From positions 4,975-68,974 of the forward strand of contig CBFHMG010000012.1 in NCBI GenBank assembly GCA_965656935.1: a DNA stretch of 64,000 nt, written 5' to 3'. The position numbers and the translations under genes were made by a program. The DNA comes from M30B80 sp965656935. GTDB taxonomy: Bacteria > Pseudomonadota > Alphaproteobacteria > Rhodobacterales > Rhodobacteraceae. The notes beneath the pieces are model-generated. The model was not told the DNA's origin, did not search any database, and saw only the letters and a program-made list of their open reading frames with translations. Below, piece after piece: positions 36,410 through 45,832 of the stretch. Every line of letters starts with the position of its first letter. The stretch's first letter is position 1.

Positions 36410-36880
36410 ATGGTCGATAGTAAAGATAGCGGGCAACTTGATGCCTTTGACCACAAAATCCTGAAAGAAATCACTGTAAACGGTCGCATAGCTGTAACCG
36501 AGCTTGCGAACCGTGTTGGCCTGTCAAAAAGCCCGACTCAGGTGCGTTTGCGGCGGCTGGAGGCGCAGGGCTATATTCTGGGCTATCGCGCGGTGCTTGA
36601 TCCGAGCAAATTGAACCGCGACCATGTGGCTTTCGTTGAGGTGAAGCTGACCGATACCACGGAAAAAGCGCTTAACGCTTTCAATGAGCAGGTGCGCAAA
36701 GTGGTCGAGATCGAGCAATGCCATATGATTGCGGGGGCGTTTGATTACCAGCTCAAGGTGCGCACCAGCGATATGCGCAGCTATCGCCGTGTGCTGGGGG
36801 AGGTGATCTCGGCCTTGCCCTATGTCGCCTCGACCTCGACCCATGTGTCGATGCAATCGGTCAAGGATGAGGCTTTCTAG
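36410..36880 (+). CDS. putR: Lrp/AsnC family regulator (putative PutR)
   Basis: A 156-residue Lrp/AsnC regulator: N-terminal winged HTH (ILKEITVNGRIAVTELANRV and LSKSPTQVRLRRLEAQGYI, about residues 16-58) and a C-terminal RAM ligand-binding domain (CHMIAGAFDYQLKVRTSD, near residue 103). It is divergent from putA with 120 bp between starts. This is the arrangement of PutR, which activates putA in response to proline. ATG 36410 has GGAGGG 7 nt upstream; a longer in-frame start at 36350 lies in the promoter region. Confidence 0.85.
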   Translation: MVDSKDSGQLDAFDHKILKEITVNGRIAVTELANRVGLSKSPTQVRLRRLEAQGYILGYRAVLDPSKLNRDHVAFVEVKLTDTTEKALNAFNEQVRKVVEIEQCHMIAGAFDYQLKVRTSDMRSYRRVLGEVISALPYVASTSTHVSMQSVKDEAF

Positions 36881-36893
36881 GGCAGGCCTGTTT

Positions 36894-37838
36894 TTACAAA
36901 TGCGAAAGATGTGCCGCGCAGCCTGTCAGGGCGGCATAGTCATCCGAGACAACAAAAACCCCGAATTGCTCCATGAAGCCTTCGAACCGCCCTTTTGCTT
37001 GCAGGCTTTGGGCAAAGCCGAAGCGTTCCAGATAAGGGGCAATCGCGCGCGACACGCCACCGATCAGGTAGATGCCGCCAAAGGGCAGGTTGATCAGTGC
37101 TAGATCACCCACCACGGTGCCAAGGATTTTCACGAAAAGCCGCGCGGTGGCCTCGGCCTGCGCATCGCCCGTTTCAAGGCTGGCCATGATATCGGCGGCC
37201 GAGACCTTGCGATCATGCAAAAAGCGGTGCAATCGCTCGATCCCGCGGCCTGACAGGATATCCTCGACCGAGGCAAAGCCGCGCTCGCCGCGCAAGGCCA
37301 GCGCGATGGCATCGCCATCATTGCCCGACCAAGGCAGGCTGATATGGCCCGATTCCGAGGGTGGCACGAAACGGCCTGCGGCTGTGTCAAAGACGGGGGC
37401 TGCATTAAAGCCCGTGCCAAGCCCGATCACCAGTTTGGCCGCATGAAGGGAGGCCTCGGGTTGGGGCAGGATCTGGGTGACATAGCGCGGCTCGAGATGC
37501 CCGATCGCATGACCTTGCGCCTGCAAATCATTCAAGACCGCCAGCTTTTTGGCCGTCAGCACATCTGCCAACATATCGCGATCAATCCGCCAGTCGAGAT
37601 TGGTCATTTTGGCCACGCCGTCGCGCACAGGGCCCGCAATCGCCACGCAAGCGCCCGAGATTTGCGTGCTCGCCACACCGATATCGCCCAGATATTGCCG
37701 CAGGATATCATCCATGCCACTGGCTTGCGCGTTGCGGTAACGGCGGATGCTGTCTTGATCCACCACCCCGTCATTGGCCAAGGCCACGCGTGTATTTGTG
37801 CCGCCCGTATCGGCAACTAGTGAAAAACCAGCACTCAT
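36894..37838 (-). CDS. glk: Glucokinase
   Basis: Phosphorylates glucose to glucose-6-phosphate with ATP; cytosolic. A 314-residue ROK-unlike hexokinase of the bacterial Glk type: LVADTGGTNTRVALA (phosphate loop, about residues 6-20), AIAGPVRDGVAKMTNLDW (about residues 65-82), and a GLGTGFNAAP segment near residue 137. It is the last gene of a leftward run: LacI regulator, GH1 beta-glucosidase, glk. Free glucose released by the beta- and alpha-glucosidases of this locus would be its substrate. Confidence 0.9.
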   Translation of the reverse strand: MSAGFSLVADTGGTNTRVALANDGVVDQDSIRRYRNAQASGMDDILRQYLGDIGVASTQISGACVAIAGPVRDGVAKMTNLDWRIDRDMLADVLTAKKLAVLNDLQAQGHAIGHLEPRYVTQILPQPEASLHAAKLVIGLGTGFNAAPVFDTAAGRFVPPSESGHISLPWSGNDGDAIALALRGERGFASVEDILSGRGIERLHRFLHDRKVSAADIMASLETGDAQAEATARLFVKILGTVVGDLALINLPFGGIYLIGGVSRAIAPYLERFGFAQSLQAKGRFEGFMEQFGVFVVSDDYAALTGCAAHLSHL

Positions 37839-37874
37839 CTTGACGTCCTTCTTGGTCAGTAGGGACGGGGCGCG

Positions 37875-39188
37875 CTACCTGCGCCACCATCCTGCAAGCG
37901 CGTCATAGGATGCTTTCGGGGTGCGCTTCAAGCTGTCGAAATCCACATGGACCAGTCCAAAACGTTTCTCATAGCCGAGCGACCATTCGTAATTATCCAT
38001 CAAGGACCAACAGAAATAGCCCTCAAGCGGCACGCCTTGGGCAATCGCCTCACGCGCGGCGTTCAAATGTGCCGTAAGGTAATCAATGCGCGCATGATCG
38101 GGGGTTCCCAGCTCGTCCGCATTGGCCATGCCGTTTTCGGTGACATAAAGGGGCAGGGTGCCTGTATAGTCGCGCGCCGTGCGGATCAGGAAATCACGCA
38201 GGCCTTCGGGGTAAATCTCCCACCCCATTTGGGTCTTGGGCAGCGGGCCTTCCGTGTCGCCGTAATTGGGCCAAGCGCCCTCCTGATGGGTGACCATTTT
38301 GCGGGTGTAGTAATTCAGACCCAACCAATCGAGCGGTTCGCGGATGGTTGTGAAATCATCCTGCCAGCCCTGTGGCAGATGCGGTGCGAAGCCTTCCATC
38401 ACCTCTTCGGGGTACTCGCCCTTGAACAATCCGCCAAGGAAAAAGCGATTATAGATCGCGTCATTGCGGGCGGCGGCGGCGATGGTTTCGGGGCTGTTAT
38501 CAGCGGGCTCGGACCATTCGAAATTGCACACTGCACCAAGGTTTTTCATCCCCAAGCCGCGCATAACTTGCGTGGCGCGGCCATGGGCCAGAAGCACGTG
38601 ATGCATGGCGCGCGCGGCCGCACGGATATCGCGCAGGCCCGGGGCATGGGCGCCCTCGAAATGGCTGAGCCATCCAACGCACCAAGGCTCATTGATCGGC
38701 GCGGCCGACCAAATCCTGTCGCCAAGCCGTGTCATCACCACTTCGGTGTAATCGGCAAACCAATCCCCGATAGCACGGTTGCGCCAACCGCCCTGATCGG
38801 CCAATGCCGAGGGCAATTCCCAATGATAGAGGGTGGCCGCCGGTTTGATCCCGCGCTCCAGCATGCCATCCACAAGCCTATCATAAAAATCAAGGCCTTG
38901 CGCGTTGACCTTACCACGGCCTTCGGGCATCACGCGCGCCCATGAGGTCGAGAACCGATAGACATCGGCCCCCAGATCGCGCACCAGATCGAGATCCTCC
39001 TGCCAGCGATTGAGGTGATCACAAGCCAGATCACCATTCTCGGCGCGCACCACATTTCTAGGCGTGGCCGCGAAACTATCCCAATGGGTCGGGCCCGCGC
39101 CCCCATTGGCATGGCCTTCGATCTGATAGGCGGAGGTTGCGACCCCGAAGAGGAAATCTTCAGGGAAATCGGCGCGAGTAAGGCGCAT
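37875..39188 (-). CDS. GH1 family beta-glucosidase
   Basis: A 437-residue glycoside hydrolase family 1 enzyme with retaining mechanism. The acid/base Glu is in PINEPWC (about residue 166) and the nucleophile Glu in VTENGMA (about residue 350). The N-terminus FPEDFLFGVATSAYQIEGH is typical. No signal peptide, so it acts on imported cellobiose- or aryl-glucoside-type substrates. ATG 39186-39188 chosen; the frame is open for 27 more codons upstream without an obvious start. It lies between the LacI regulator and glk on the same strand. Confidence 0.93.
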   Translation of the reverse strand: MRLTRADFPEDFLFGVATSAYQIEGHANGGAGPTHWDSFAATPRNVVRAENGDLACDHLNRWQEDLDLVRDLGADVYRFSTSWARVMPEGRGKVNAQGLDFYDRLVDGMLERGIKPAATLYHWELPSALADQGGWRNRAIGDWFADYTEVVMTRLGDRIWSAAPINEPWCVGWLSHFEGAHAPGLRDIRAAARAMHHVLLAHGRATQVMRGLGMKNLGAVCNFEWSEPADNSPETIAAAARNDAIYNRFFLGGLFKGEYPEEVMEGFAPHLPQGWQDDFTTIREPLDWLGLNYYTRKMVTHQEGAWPNYGDTEGPLPKTQMGWEIYPEGLRDFLIRTARDYTGTLPLYVTENGMANADELGTPDHARIDYLTAHLNAAREAIAQGVPLEGYFCWSLMDNYEWSLGYEKRFGLVHVDFDSLKRTPKASYDALAGWWRR

Positions 39189-39214
39189 GGAGGTCGTCCT
39201 TTCAGGGAGGGCTG

Positions 39215-40249
39215 TCACAGCGTAGGGGCAGGGCCCGTTGAGCGGCCCACGGTCAGTTCCGCTTCCCATAATTCTTGGGTCGGGGGCTGGCCGGGGTTAT
39301 TGATCATCTCGATCAGGATTTCGGCACAGCGCGCGCCTGCCTGTCTGATCGAGGAGCGGGTCGCGGTGAAGGCGGGGCCTTCGCGGTCATTATTCATGTA
39401 GGACAGCACGTCATCATGGGTGATGAGCGACACATCCTTGCCAAGGCGCAACCCCCGTTCGCCTGCCGCGCGGCGCACGCCGATGGCCGAGATCACCGAG
39501 GACACAAGGAAGGCCGTGGGCGCATCCGTTGCGCGGTCCAGCATCTCGGAGGCGGCATCATAGCCATAGCCTTCGGTCATTACATCGGCGCGCATCAGGC
39601 TTGGATCAGGGGTGAGGCCACGGGCTTGCAGGGCTTCTTCATAGCCTTTGCGGCGGCGGGCGGCGAAATCCATCTGCTCAAGCCCGTTGATCAGCGCAAT
39701 CCGTCGATGGCCGAGGTCCAACAAGAAATCCGTGGCCTTTTTGAAGGCGCGGATATTGGCCACATCCAGCCAGCTATAGGCCTCATATTGGCCTGTGCGG
39801 CCATGCACCAGAAAGGGCAGGCCCAATTGATCAAGAAGCGGGATGCGCGGGTCCTCGATGCGGGGGCCTTGCACCATCACGCCGTCGACCGAGCCTTTGG
39901 CCGCCATCTGGCGATAGGCGCGCTCTACCTCGTGATCGGCCACAATCGAGAGCAGCAGGTCATATCCCTCGCGGGCATAGACCTCACCTGCGCCAGCCAG
40001 AAAATCGGCGAAAATCGGGTTCACCATTTCCGCCTCACCCGAGAGGTTGATCACATGTCCGATAGTCATGGCGCGACCCGTGGCCAATCGCTGCGCGCGC
40101 GAATTGGGCTGGTAATGCGCGGCTTTCGCGGCGGCATTGACCCGCGCGCGGGTTTTCTCGCCCACCTCCGGGTAGCCGTTCAGCGCCCGACTCACGGTGG
40201 TCGGGGACAATCCGAGCGAGTCAGCCAGTTCTTTGAGGTTCATCGACAT
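39215..40249 (-). CDS. aglR: LacI family regulator of the alpha-glucoside locus (AglR-like)
   Basis: A 344-residue LacI-type repressor: N-terminal HTH (MNLKELADSLGLSPTTVSRA, hinge helix before residue 60) and a periplasmic-binding-protein-like effector domain. It starts the leftward transcript and faces aglE across a 250-bp gap. That gap holds two AAAGCGCTTT palindromes, one of which (40256-40265) lies only a few bp from its own start, suggesting autoregulation. The name AglR is inferred from linkage to aglEFGAK. Start may be the ATG at 40249 or the ATG at 40243. Confidence 0.87.
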   Translation of the reverse strand: MSMNLKELADSLGLSPTTVSRALNGYPEVGEKTRARVNAAAKAAHYQPNSRAQRLATGRAMTIGHVINLSGEAEMVNPIFADFLAGAGEVYAREGYDLLLSIVADHEVERAYRQMAAKGSVDGVMVQGPRIEDPRIPLLDQLGLPFLVHGRTGQYEAYSWLDVANIRAFKKATDFLLDLGHRRIALINGLEQMDFAARRRKGYEEALQARGLTPDPSLMRADVMTEGYGYDAASEMLDRATDAPTAFLVSSVISAIGVRRAAGERGLRLGKDVSLITHDDVLSYMNNDREGPAFTATRSSIRQAGARCAEILIEMINNPGQPPTQELWEAELTVGRSTGPAPTL

Positions 40250-40255
40250 TTTGCC

Positions 40256-40265
40256 AAAGCGCTTT
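40256..40265. promoter_or_regulatory. LacI-type operator, aglR-proximal
   Basis: AAAGCGCTTT is a perfect 10-bp palindrome with the central CG of LacI-family operators. It is 6 bp upstream of the regulator's start codon, where binding would block its own operon. Confidence 0.7.
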
Positions 40266-40420
40266 CAAATTTTCGACCGACACTAAGCTGGGGTTGTCGA
40301 GAATGTCAAAGAGTCTGATCGCAAAATAAATGCTGCAACTGCGAAATGAACCTTATTTATCAACGAATAATCATAAGATGGATTGACTCTGCTTGCGGTG
40401 TGAAGGACTGTGCCGTCAGT

Positions 40421-40434
40421 CCAAAGCGCTTTGG
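40421..40434. promoter_or_regulatory. LacI-type operator, aglE-proximal
   Basis: CCAAAGCGCTTTGG is a perfect 14-bp palindrome sharing the AAAGCGCTTT core with the site at 40256-40265. It lies 68 bp upstream of aglE, well placed to repress the rightward operon. Confidence 0.78.
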
Positions 40435-40501
40435 GAAAATTTTTGAGCGCGACAGACAGAACTCGCGCCTGACGGACAGGCGTTTCACTGGGAGGTTACT
40501 G

Positions 40502-41860
40502 ATGAAAAAAACTCTTTATACTGGCGCAGCTGCTCTGGCACTGACGGCAGGCATGGCAATGGCTGATGGCCACAGGATGGTTTTCCCTGTTGGGGAAGGC
40601 GATTTCAGCTGGGACAGCTATGAAGCATTTGCCTCGGCAAATGATTTCTCGGGCGAGACAGTCACAATCGCGGGTCCTTGGCTTTCGCCTGAGGCGGACC
40701 GCTTTGACGCGCTCTTGGCCTATTTCGAAGCCGCAACAGGCGCGGAGGCCACTTACACGGGCTCCGACAGCTTCGAGCAGCAGATCGTGATCGACGCCGA
40801 AGCGGGCTCTGCGCCCAATATCGCCGTATTCCCCCAGCCTGGTCTGGCCGCGAATATGGCTGGCAATGGCCTTCTGACCCCATTGGGCGATGACATGGCC
40901 TCTTGGGTCACCGAAAACTTCGCAGCGGGCCAGTCTTGGGTTGATCTTGGCACCTATGCCGATGACGCGGGCGCCGACCAGTTCTACGGCTTCTTCTTCA
41001 ATGTGAACGTGAAGTCGCTGGTATGGTATTCGCCTGAGAACTTCGAGGATGCAGGCTATGACGTGCCCGCCTCCATGGAAGACCTGCTGGCCCTGTCCGA
41101 GCAGATCGTTGCAGATGGCGGCACACCTTGGTGTATCGGTCTGGGTTCGGGCGCGGCAACGGGCTGGCCTGCAACCGACTGGGTTGAAGATATCATGCTG
41201 CGCATGCAGACCCCTGATGTCTATGATGCTTGGGTCTCCAACGAGATCCCCTTCAACGACCCACGTGTTGTAAACGCAATCGAAACCTTCGGCACCTTCG
41301 CACGCAATGACGATTGGGTCATGGGCGGCGCGGGCGCGGTTGCGACAACCGATTTCCGTGACAGCCCTGCGGGCCTCTTTGCCTCGCCTCCCGGCTGCTA
41401 CATGCACCGTCAGGCCTCCTTCATCCCTGCCTTCTTCCCAGATGGCACGGTTGTTGGTGAAGATGCCGATTTTTTCTACTTCCCGTCCTTTGCGGGTGAA
41501 GACCTTGGCAATCCGGTTCTGGGTGGCGGCACATTGATGGCTGTGACCGATCCATCTGACGCAACCATGGCCTTCATGGAATTCCTGCAGACACCCGTCG
41601 CGCATGAAATTATGATGGCGCAGGGCGGCTTCCTTACCCCGCATTCGGGTGTAAACCTCGACACTTACGAGAACGCATCGCTGCGCGGTCAGGGCGAGAT
41701 CCTGCTTGGCGCAACCACCTTCCGCTTTGACGCATCCGACCTGATGCCAGGCGCGATTGGTGCGGGCTCCTTCTGGACCGGCATGGTTGACTATGCTGGC
41801 GGCGCAGATGCCGACGCGGTTGCAACCGCGATCCAGGACAGCTGGGACGCGCTTAACTAA
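40502..41860 (+). CDS. aglE: Alpha-glucoside ABC transporter, substrate-binding protein
   Basis: Periplasmic binding protein for alpha-glucosides such as maltose, trehalose or sucrose. The 452-residue precursor has a Sec signal peptide (MKKTLYTGAAALALTAGMAM, cleavage near AMA-DG). The mature protein has the fold and spacing of AglE-type family 1 solute-binding proteins (PNIAVFPQPGLAANMAGNG, near residue 100). ATG 40502 follows a GGGAGG Shine-Dalgarno sequence. It is the first gene of aglE-F-G-A-K. Substrate is inferred from the neighbours, chiefly the GH13 alpha-glucosidase. Confidence 0.9.
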   Translation: MKKTLYTGAAALALTAGMAMADGHRMVFPVGEGDFSWDSYEAFASANDFSGETVTIAGPWLSPEADRFDALLAYFEAATGAEATYTGSDSFEQQIVIDAEAGSAPNIAVFPQPGLAANMAGNGLLTPLGDDMASWVTENFAAGQSWVDLGTYADDAGADQFYGFFFNVNVKSLVWYSPENFEDAGYDVPASMEDLLALSEQIVADGGTPWCIGLGSGAATGWPATDWVEDIMLRMQTPDVYDAWVSNEIPFNDPRVVNAIETFGTFARNDDWVMGGAGAVATTDFRDSPAGLFASPPGCYMHRQASFIPAFFPDGTVVGEDADFFYFPSFAGEDLGNPVLGGGTLMAVTDPSDATMAFMEFLQTPVAHEIMMAQGGFLTPHSGVNLDTYENASLRGQGEILLGATTFRFDASDLMPGAIGAGSFWTGMVDYAGGADADAVATAIQDSWDALN

Positions 41861-41947
41861 GCGGCGCTTATGCTCTCGGACATGGCCGCCCATGCGGCCA
41901 TGTCCCTGCCTTTTCAGGCACATATTGGCACCGAGGGGAGGGCTGTC

Positions 41948-42949
41948 ATGTCTCCGGCATTGCAAGGATTGCTGACCATTTTCGTCGGCGTAGGTGGCTG
42001 CATCGCCTATTTCTTCTTTTCCAACCAGTTTCTCGACAAGGTGCTGTTCCCTCCGCGCGGGCCGAATGCGGGGCGCAATATCAACCGCGCCAATGCCATC
42101 CGTCCTTGGCTGTTTCTCGCGCCCGCCTTGCTCGCCCTTGGTTTATACCTCGCCTATCCGGTCTTCGAGACCCTGCGCCTGTCCCTGACGGATCGTGACG
42201 CGGGCGGAGCTTTCGTGGGGGGCGATAATTATGCGCAAATGTTCAATGACCCCAAATTCTGGGAGGCCGTGCGCAATAATGTCCTTTGGCTTTTGGTTGT
42301 GCCTGCCGCCGCGACGGCCTTCGGGTTGCTATCGGCACAGCTGACCGACCGTATCCGCTGGGGCAATATCGCGAAATCGCTGATTTTCATGCCCATGGCG
42401 ATCTCCTTTGTGGGGGCGGCTGTGATCTTCAAGCTGATCTATGATGCGCGCCCCATCGATACTGCGCAGATCGGCATTCTCAATGCGGTCTATCTGCAAT
42501 TGGGCGGAGAGGAGCCGATCACATGGCTGACCGTGCCCTTCTGGAACAATTTCTTCCTGATGATCGTGCTGATCTGGATTCAAACGGGCTTTGCCATGGT
42601 AATCCTATCGGCGGCCCTTCGTGGCATCCCCGAGGAAACCATCGAAGCGGCAATCGTGGATGGCGCCAACCCGTTCCAGATTTTCTTCAAGATCAAGGTG
42701 CCGCAAATCACGGGCACGATTGTGGTGGTCTGGACGACGATCACCATCGTGGTGCTCAAGGTGTTCGATATCGTCTTTGCCATGACCAACGGGCAATGGG
42801 AAACGCAGGTTCTGGCCAATTACATGTATGACAAGCTGTTCCGCGCCAATGATTGGGGTGTGGGTTCGGCCAGTGCGATGATCATCATGCTGATGGTGAC
42901 GCCGATCCTTGTGTGGAACGTCTATAATGCGCGCAAGGAGATGCGGTGA
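41948..42949 (+). CDS. aglF: Alpha-glucoside ABC transporter, permease AglF
   Basis: A 333-residue inner-membrane permease of the MalF type. It has an extra N-terminal helix (LLTIFVGVGGCIAYFFF) before the normal six, and the EAA loop that contacts the ATPase (EAAIVDGANPFQIFFKIKVP, near residue 235). ATG 41948 has GAGGGGAGGG upstream. The stop overlaps the aglG start (TGATG), so translation is coupled. Confidence 0.93.
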   Translation: MSPALQGLLTIFVGVGGCIAYFFFSNQFLDKVLFPPRGPNAGRNINRANAIRPWLFLAPALLALGLYLAYPVFETLRLSLTDRDAGGAFVGGDNYAQMFNDPKFWEAVRNNVLWLLVVPAAATAFGLLSAQLTDRIRWGNIAKSLIFMPMAISFVGAAVIFKLIYDARPIDTAQIGILNAVYLQLGGEEPITWLTVPFWNNFFLMIVLIWIQTGFAMVILSAALRGIPEETIEAAIVDGANPFQIFFKIKVPQITGTIVVVWTTITIVVLKVFDIVFAMTNGQWETQVLANYMYDKLFRANDWGVGSASAMIIMLMVTPILVWNVYNARKEMR

Positions 42950-44124
42950 TGGATAATATTGCCGGCACCAAATCCCGCCTGACATGGGCTGTGAACCTCT
43001 CGGTCTTAGCGCTTGTTTTGCTTTGGATTTTTCCCACTGTAGGTCTGCTCGTTTCCTCATTCCGGACCACGGATCAAATCCGCAGTTCGGGCTGGTGGGC
43101 GGCCCTTTTCCCCGCCGAATTGAACGAGACCTTCCGCGCCGCTGATCCCGATGAGAACCGCGTTGAGCGCGACGGTGTTTTCGTGGTTGAGGGCAATCTC
43201 TATGTCGTGGATGGCAAGGTCGAGAGCGCCGAGGATGTCGTGGCCGAGGTCAGCGTCTGGGGCACGTCCTCTCGCGCGATTGACGCCTATACGCCAGGCG
43301 AGACCGCCGATCTCGGGGATGGCGAAACCATGACAGTGCAATCCAATGGCGACTATGTCTGGACGGGCAATGACGAGCAGATTTCAGGGCGCGGTCAGCG
43401 CGTCTTTGTGACGGCCGAAAGCCCGCCTGATTTCACGCTGAACAATTACCGCTCGGTCCTGTTTGACCCCGGAAATCGCGAGGGCATGGCGCGGGCCTTT
43501 TTCAACACGCTGACCGTGACCATTCCCGCCACGATCATCCCCATCCTTGTGGCAGCTTTTGCGGCCTATGCCTTGGCATGGATGGAGTTTCCGGGACGCG
43601 CGCTGTTGATTGCGGTGATTGTGGGCCTTCTGGTTGTGCCCTTGCAGCTTGCGCTGATCCCGCTTTTGAAATTCCACAACGAGATCGGGATCGGGAAAGG
43701 GTATTTGGGTGTCTGGCTTGCCCATACGGGCTTTGGCCTGCCTTTGGCGATCTATTTGTTACGTAACTATATGGTGGGGCTGCCCCGCGAGATCATCGAG
43801 AATGCCCGCGTCGATGGCGCGAGTGATTTCCAGATTTTCACGCGGATCATCCTGCCGCTGAGTTTCCCGGCCTTGGCCAGTTTCGCAATCTTCCAGTTCC
43901 TGTGGACATGGAATGATCTGCTGGTGGCTATGGTTTTCCTGATTGACAGTTCTGGCGAGACCACGGTCATGACGCGCCAGATTGTCGAGCTACTGGGCAC
44001 ACGGGGCGGGGATTGGGAAATCCTTGCAACATCGGCCTTCGTGTCGATCGCGGTGCCCCTCGCTGTCTTCTTCACAATGCAACGATATCTGGTGCGCGGC
44101 CTTTTGGCTGGCTCCGTAAAATAA
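42949..44124 (+). CDS. aglG: Alpha-glucoside ABC transporter, permease AglG
   Basis: A 391-residue MalG-type permease. The first helix is followed by a roughly 110-residue periplasmic insertion (about residues 45-160, acidic, beta-rich, e.g. GVFVVEGNLYVVDGKVES) before helix 2. This is longer than MalG but is a known feature of AglG. The EAA loop is near residue 285 (ENARVDGASDFQIFTRIILP). ATG 42949 overlaps the aglF stop; a GTG one codon earlier is possible. Confidence 0.92.
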   Translation: MDNIAGTKSRLTWAVNLSVLALVLLWIFPTVGLLVSSFRTTDQIRSSGWWAALFPAELNETFRAADPDENRVERDGVFVVEGNLYVVDGKVESAEDVVAEVSVWGTSSRAIDAYTPGETADLGDGETMTVQSNGDYVWTGNDEQISGRGQRVFVTAESPPDFTLNNYRSVLFDPGNREGMARAFFNTLTVTIPATIIPILVAAFAAYALAWMEFPGRALLIAVIVGLLVVPLQLALIPLLKFHNEIGIGKGYLGVWLAHTGFGLPLAIYLLRNYMVGLPREIIENARVDGASDFQIFTRIILPLSFPALASFAIFQFLWTWNDLLVAMVFLIDSSGETTVMTRQIVELLGTRGGDWEILATSAFVSIAVPLAVFFTMQRYLVRGLLAGSVK

Positions 44125-44137
44125 GAGCGAATACCGA

Positions 44138-45796
44138 ATGAACTTGATGCAGGATATGGCCCGCGAACAGATTGTAGCCCCCGACAAGGATTGGTGGCGC
44201 GGCGCGGTCATTTATCAGATTTACCCCCGCAGCTATCAGGACTCGAACCATGATGGGATCGGGGATCTGGCGGGGATCATCCATCGGCTGGACCATGTGG
44301 CCAGCCTCGGGGTGGATGCGATCTGGATTTCGCCTTTCTTCCGCTCGCCGATGCTCGATTTCGGCTATGACGTCTCGGATTACCGCGATGTTGACCCGAT
44401 GTTCGGCAGCCTTGGCGATTTCGACGCGCTGATCCAGCGCGCCCATGATCTGGGTATCAAGGTCCTGATTGATCTGGTGCTCTCCCATAGCTCGAACCAG
44501 CATGGCTGGTTTGTCGAAAGCCAGTCGAGCCGCGATAATGCCAAGGCCGATTGGTATGTCTGGGCCGATGCCAAAGCCGATGGCAGCCCGCCCAATAACT
44601 GGCTGTCGATCTTCGGCGGCTCGGCTTGGGAATGGAATGCGGAACGCATGCAATATTACCTGCATAACTTCCTCAAGGAGCAGCCCGACCTGAATTTCCA
44701 CAATGCCGATGTTCGCAAGGAAATGCTGGATATCGCGAAATTCTGGCTTGATCGCGGGGTCGATGGGTTCCGCCTTGATACGATCAATTTCTACTTTCAT
44801 GACAAGCAGTTGCGCGACAATCCTGCCCTTGAGCCCGAGCGCCGAAATTCCAGCATCGCGCCCGAGGTGAACCCCTATAACTGGCAAGACCACCTCTATG
44901 ACAAGAACCAGCCCGAGAACCTCCAATTCCTGCGTGATCTGCGCGCCTTGATGGAGCAATACCCCGCCACCACCGCCGTGGGCGAAGTGGGGGATGCGCA
45001 ATATGGCCTTGATATCCAAGCCGAATATACCAGCGGCGGCGATAAAATGCATATGTGTTACAGCTTTGATTTCCTCTCGGCCACCGAGCCCACGCCTGAG
45101 CGGATAGGCGAGGTGATCACCACCTATGAAGACCGGATCGGGGATGGATGGGCCTGTTGGGCGTTCTCCAACCATGATGTCGTGCGCCACCCCTCGCGCT
45201 GGAATATGGGCGAGGAGGCCCGCCGCCTCTATGCGGGGCTGTTGATGTGCCTGCGTGGCTCGGTCTGTATCTATCAGGGCGAGGAGCTTGGCCTAACCGA
45301 GGCCTATGTCGCCTTTGATGATTTGCAGGACCCTTACGGCATCCGCTTCTGGCCGAAATTCAAGGGCCGCGATGGCTGCCGCACGCCGATGCCTTGGGTC
45401 TCGGATAATCAAAATGGCGGCTTCTCGGATAGCAAACCATGGCTGCCCGTCGCGGTGGAGCATCTGCAACGCGCGGTCGGCGCACAGGAGGGGGACAGCG
45501 CCTCGACGTTGGCCTTCTACCGCAACATGATCCGCTTCCGCCAAAGCTTCCCCGCCTTGGCAAAGGGCAGCTTCGAGTTTGTGAGCCATGAAGGTGGCAT
45601 CGTCTCCTTCATTCGCGCGCATGAGGGGCAGAAGCTGTTCTGCGCCTTCAACCTGAGCAATATGGCGCTGCCCGTGACCCTTCCCGAAGGCGAGTGGCAG
45701 CAGGATAAAGGGGCGCCCTTCACCGCAAATGTGACGGATAAGGATGTGACCTTACCCCCCTATCAAGCCTATTTCGGCGTCATGGCTGACGGCTGA
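44138..45796 (+). CDS. aglA: GH13 alpha-glucosidase
   Basis: Hydrolyses terminal alpha-glucosidic bonds of imported maltose-, sucrose- or isomaltose-type sugars; cytoplasmic, as no signal peptide is present. A 552-residue GH13 enzyme of the oligo-1,6/alpha-glucosidase group. Catalytic residues are Asp near 214 (GFRLDTINF), Glu near 284 (AVGEVGDAQ) and Asp near 347 (FSNHDVVRHPS). A calcium-binding-type motif DSNHDGIGDL is near residue 37. It starts 13 bp after aglG. Confidence 0.94.
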   Translation: MNLMQDMAREQIVAPDKDWWRGAVIYQIYPRSYQDSNHDGIGDLAGIIHRLDHVASLGVDAIWISPFFRSPMLDFGYDVSDYRDVDPMFGSLGDFDALIQRAHDLGIKVLIDLVLSHSSNQHGWFVESQSSRDNAKADWYVWADAKADGSPPNNWLSIFGGSAWEWNAERMQYYLHNFLKEQPDLNFHNADVRKEMLDIAKFWLDRGVDGFRLDTINFYFHDKQLRDNPALEPERRNSSIAPEVNPYNWQDHLYDKNQPENLQFLRDLRALMEQYPATTAVGEVGDAQYGLDIQAEYTSGGDKMHMCYSFDFLSATEPTPERIGEVITTYEDRIGDGWACWAFSNHDVVRHPSRWNMGEEARRLYAGLLMCLRGSVCIYQGEELGLTEAYVAFDDLQDPYGIRFWPKFKGRDGCRTPMPWVSDNQNGGFSDSKPWLPVAVEHLQRAVGAQEGDSASTLAFYRNMIRFRQSFPALAKGSFEFVSHEGGIVSFIRAHEGQKLFCAFNLSNMALPVTLPEGEWQQDKGAPFTANVTDKDVTLPPYQAYFGVMADG

Positions 45797-45832
45797 CAGG
45801 CAGGGCAGGGGTATAGAGGAGAGGAAGACAAT

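Noticed and set aside
42949..44124. Large periplasmic insertion in AglG as a novelty
   Set aside because: AglG proteins of rhizobia carry a comparable insertion after helix 1, so this is normal for the family.
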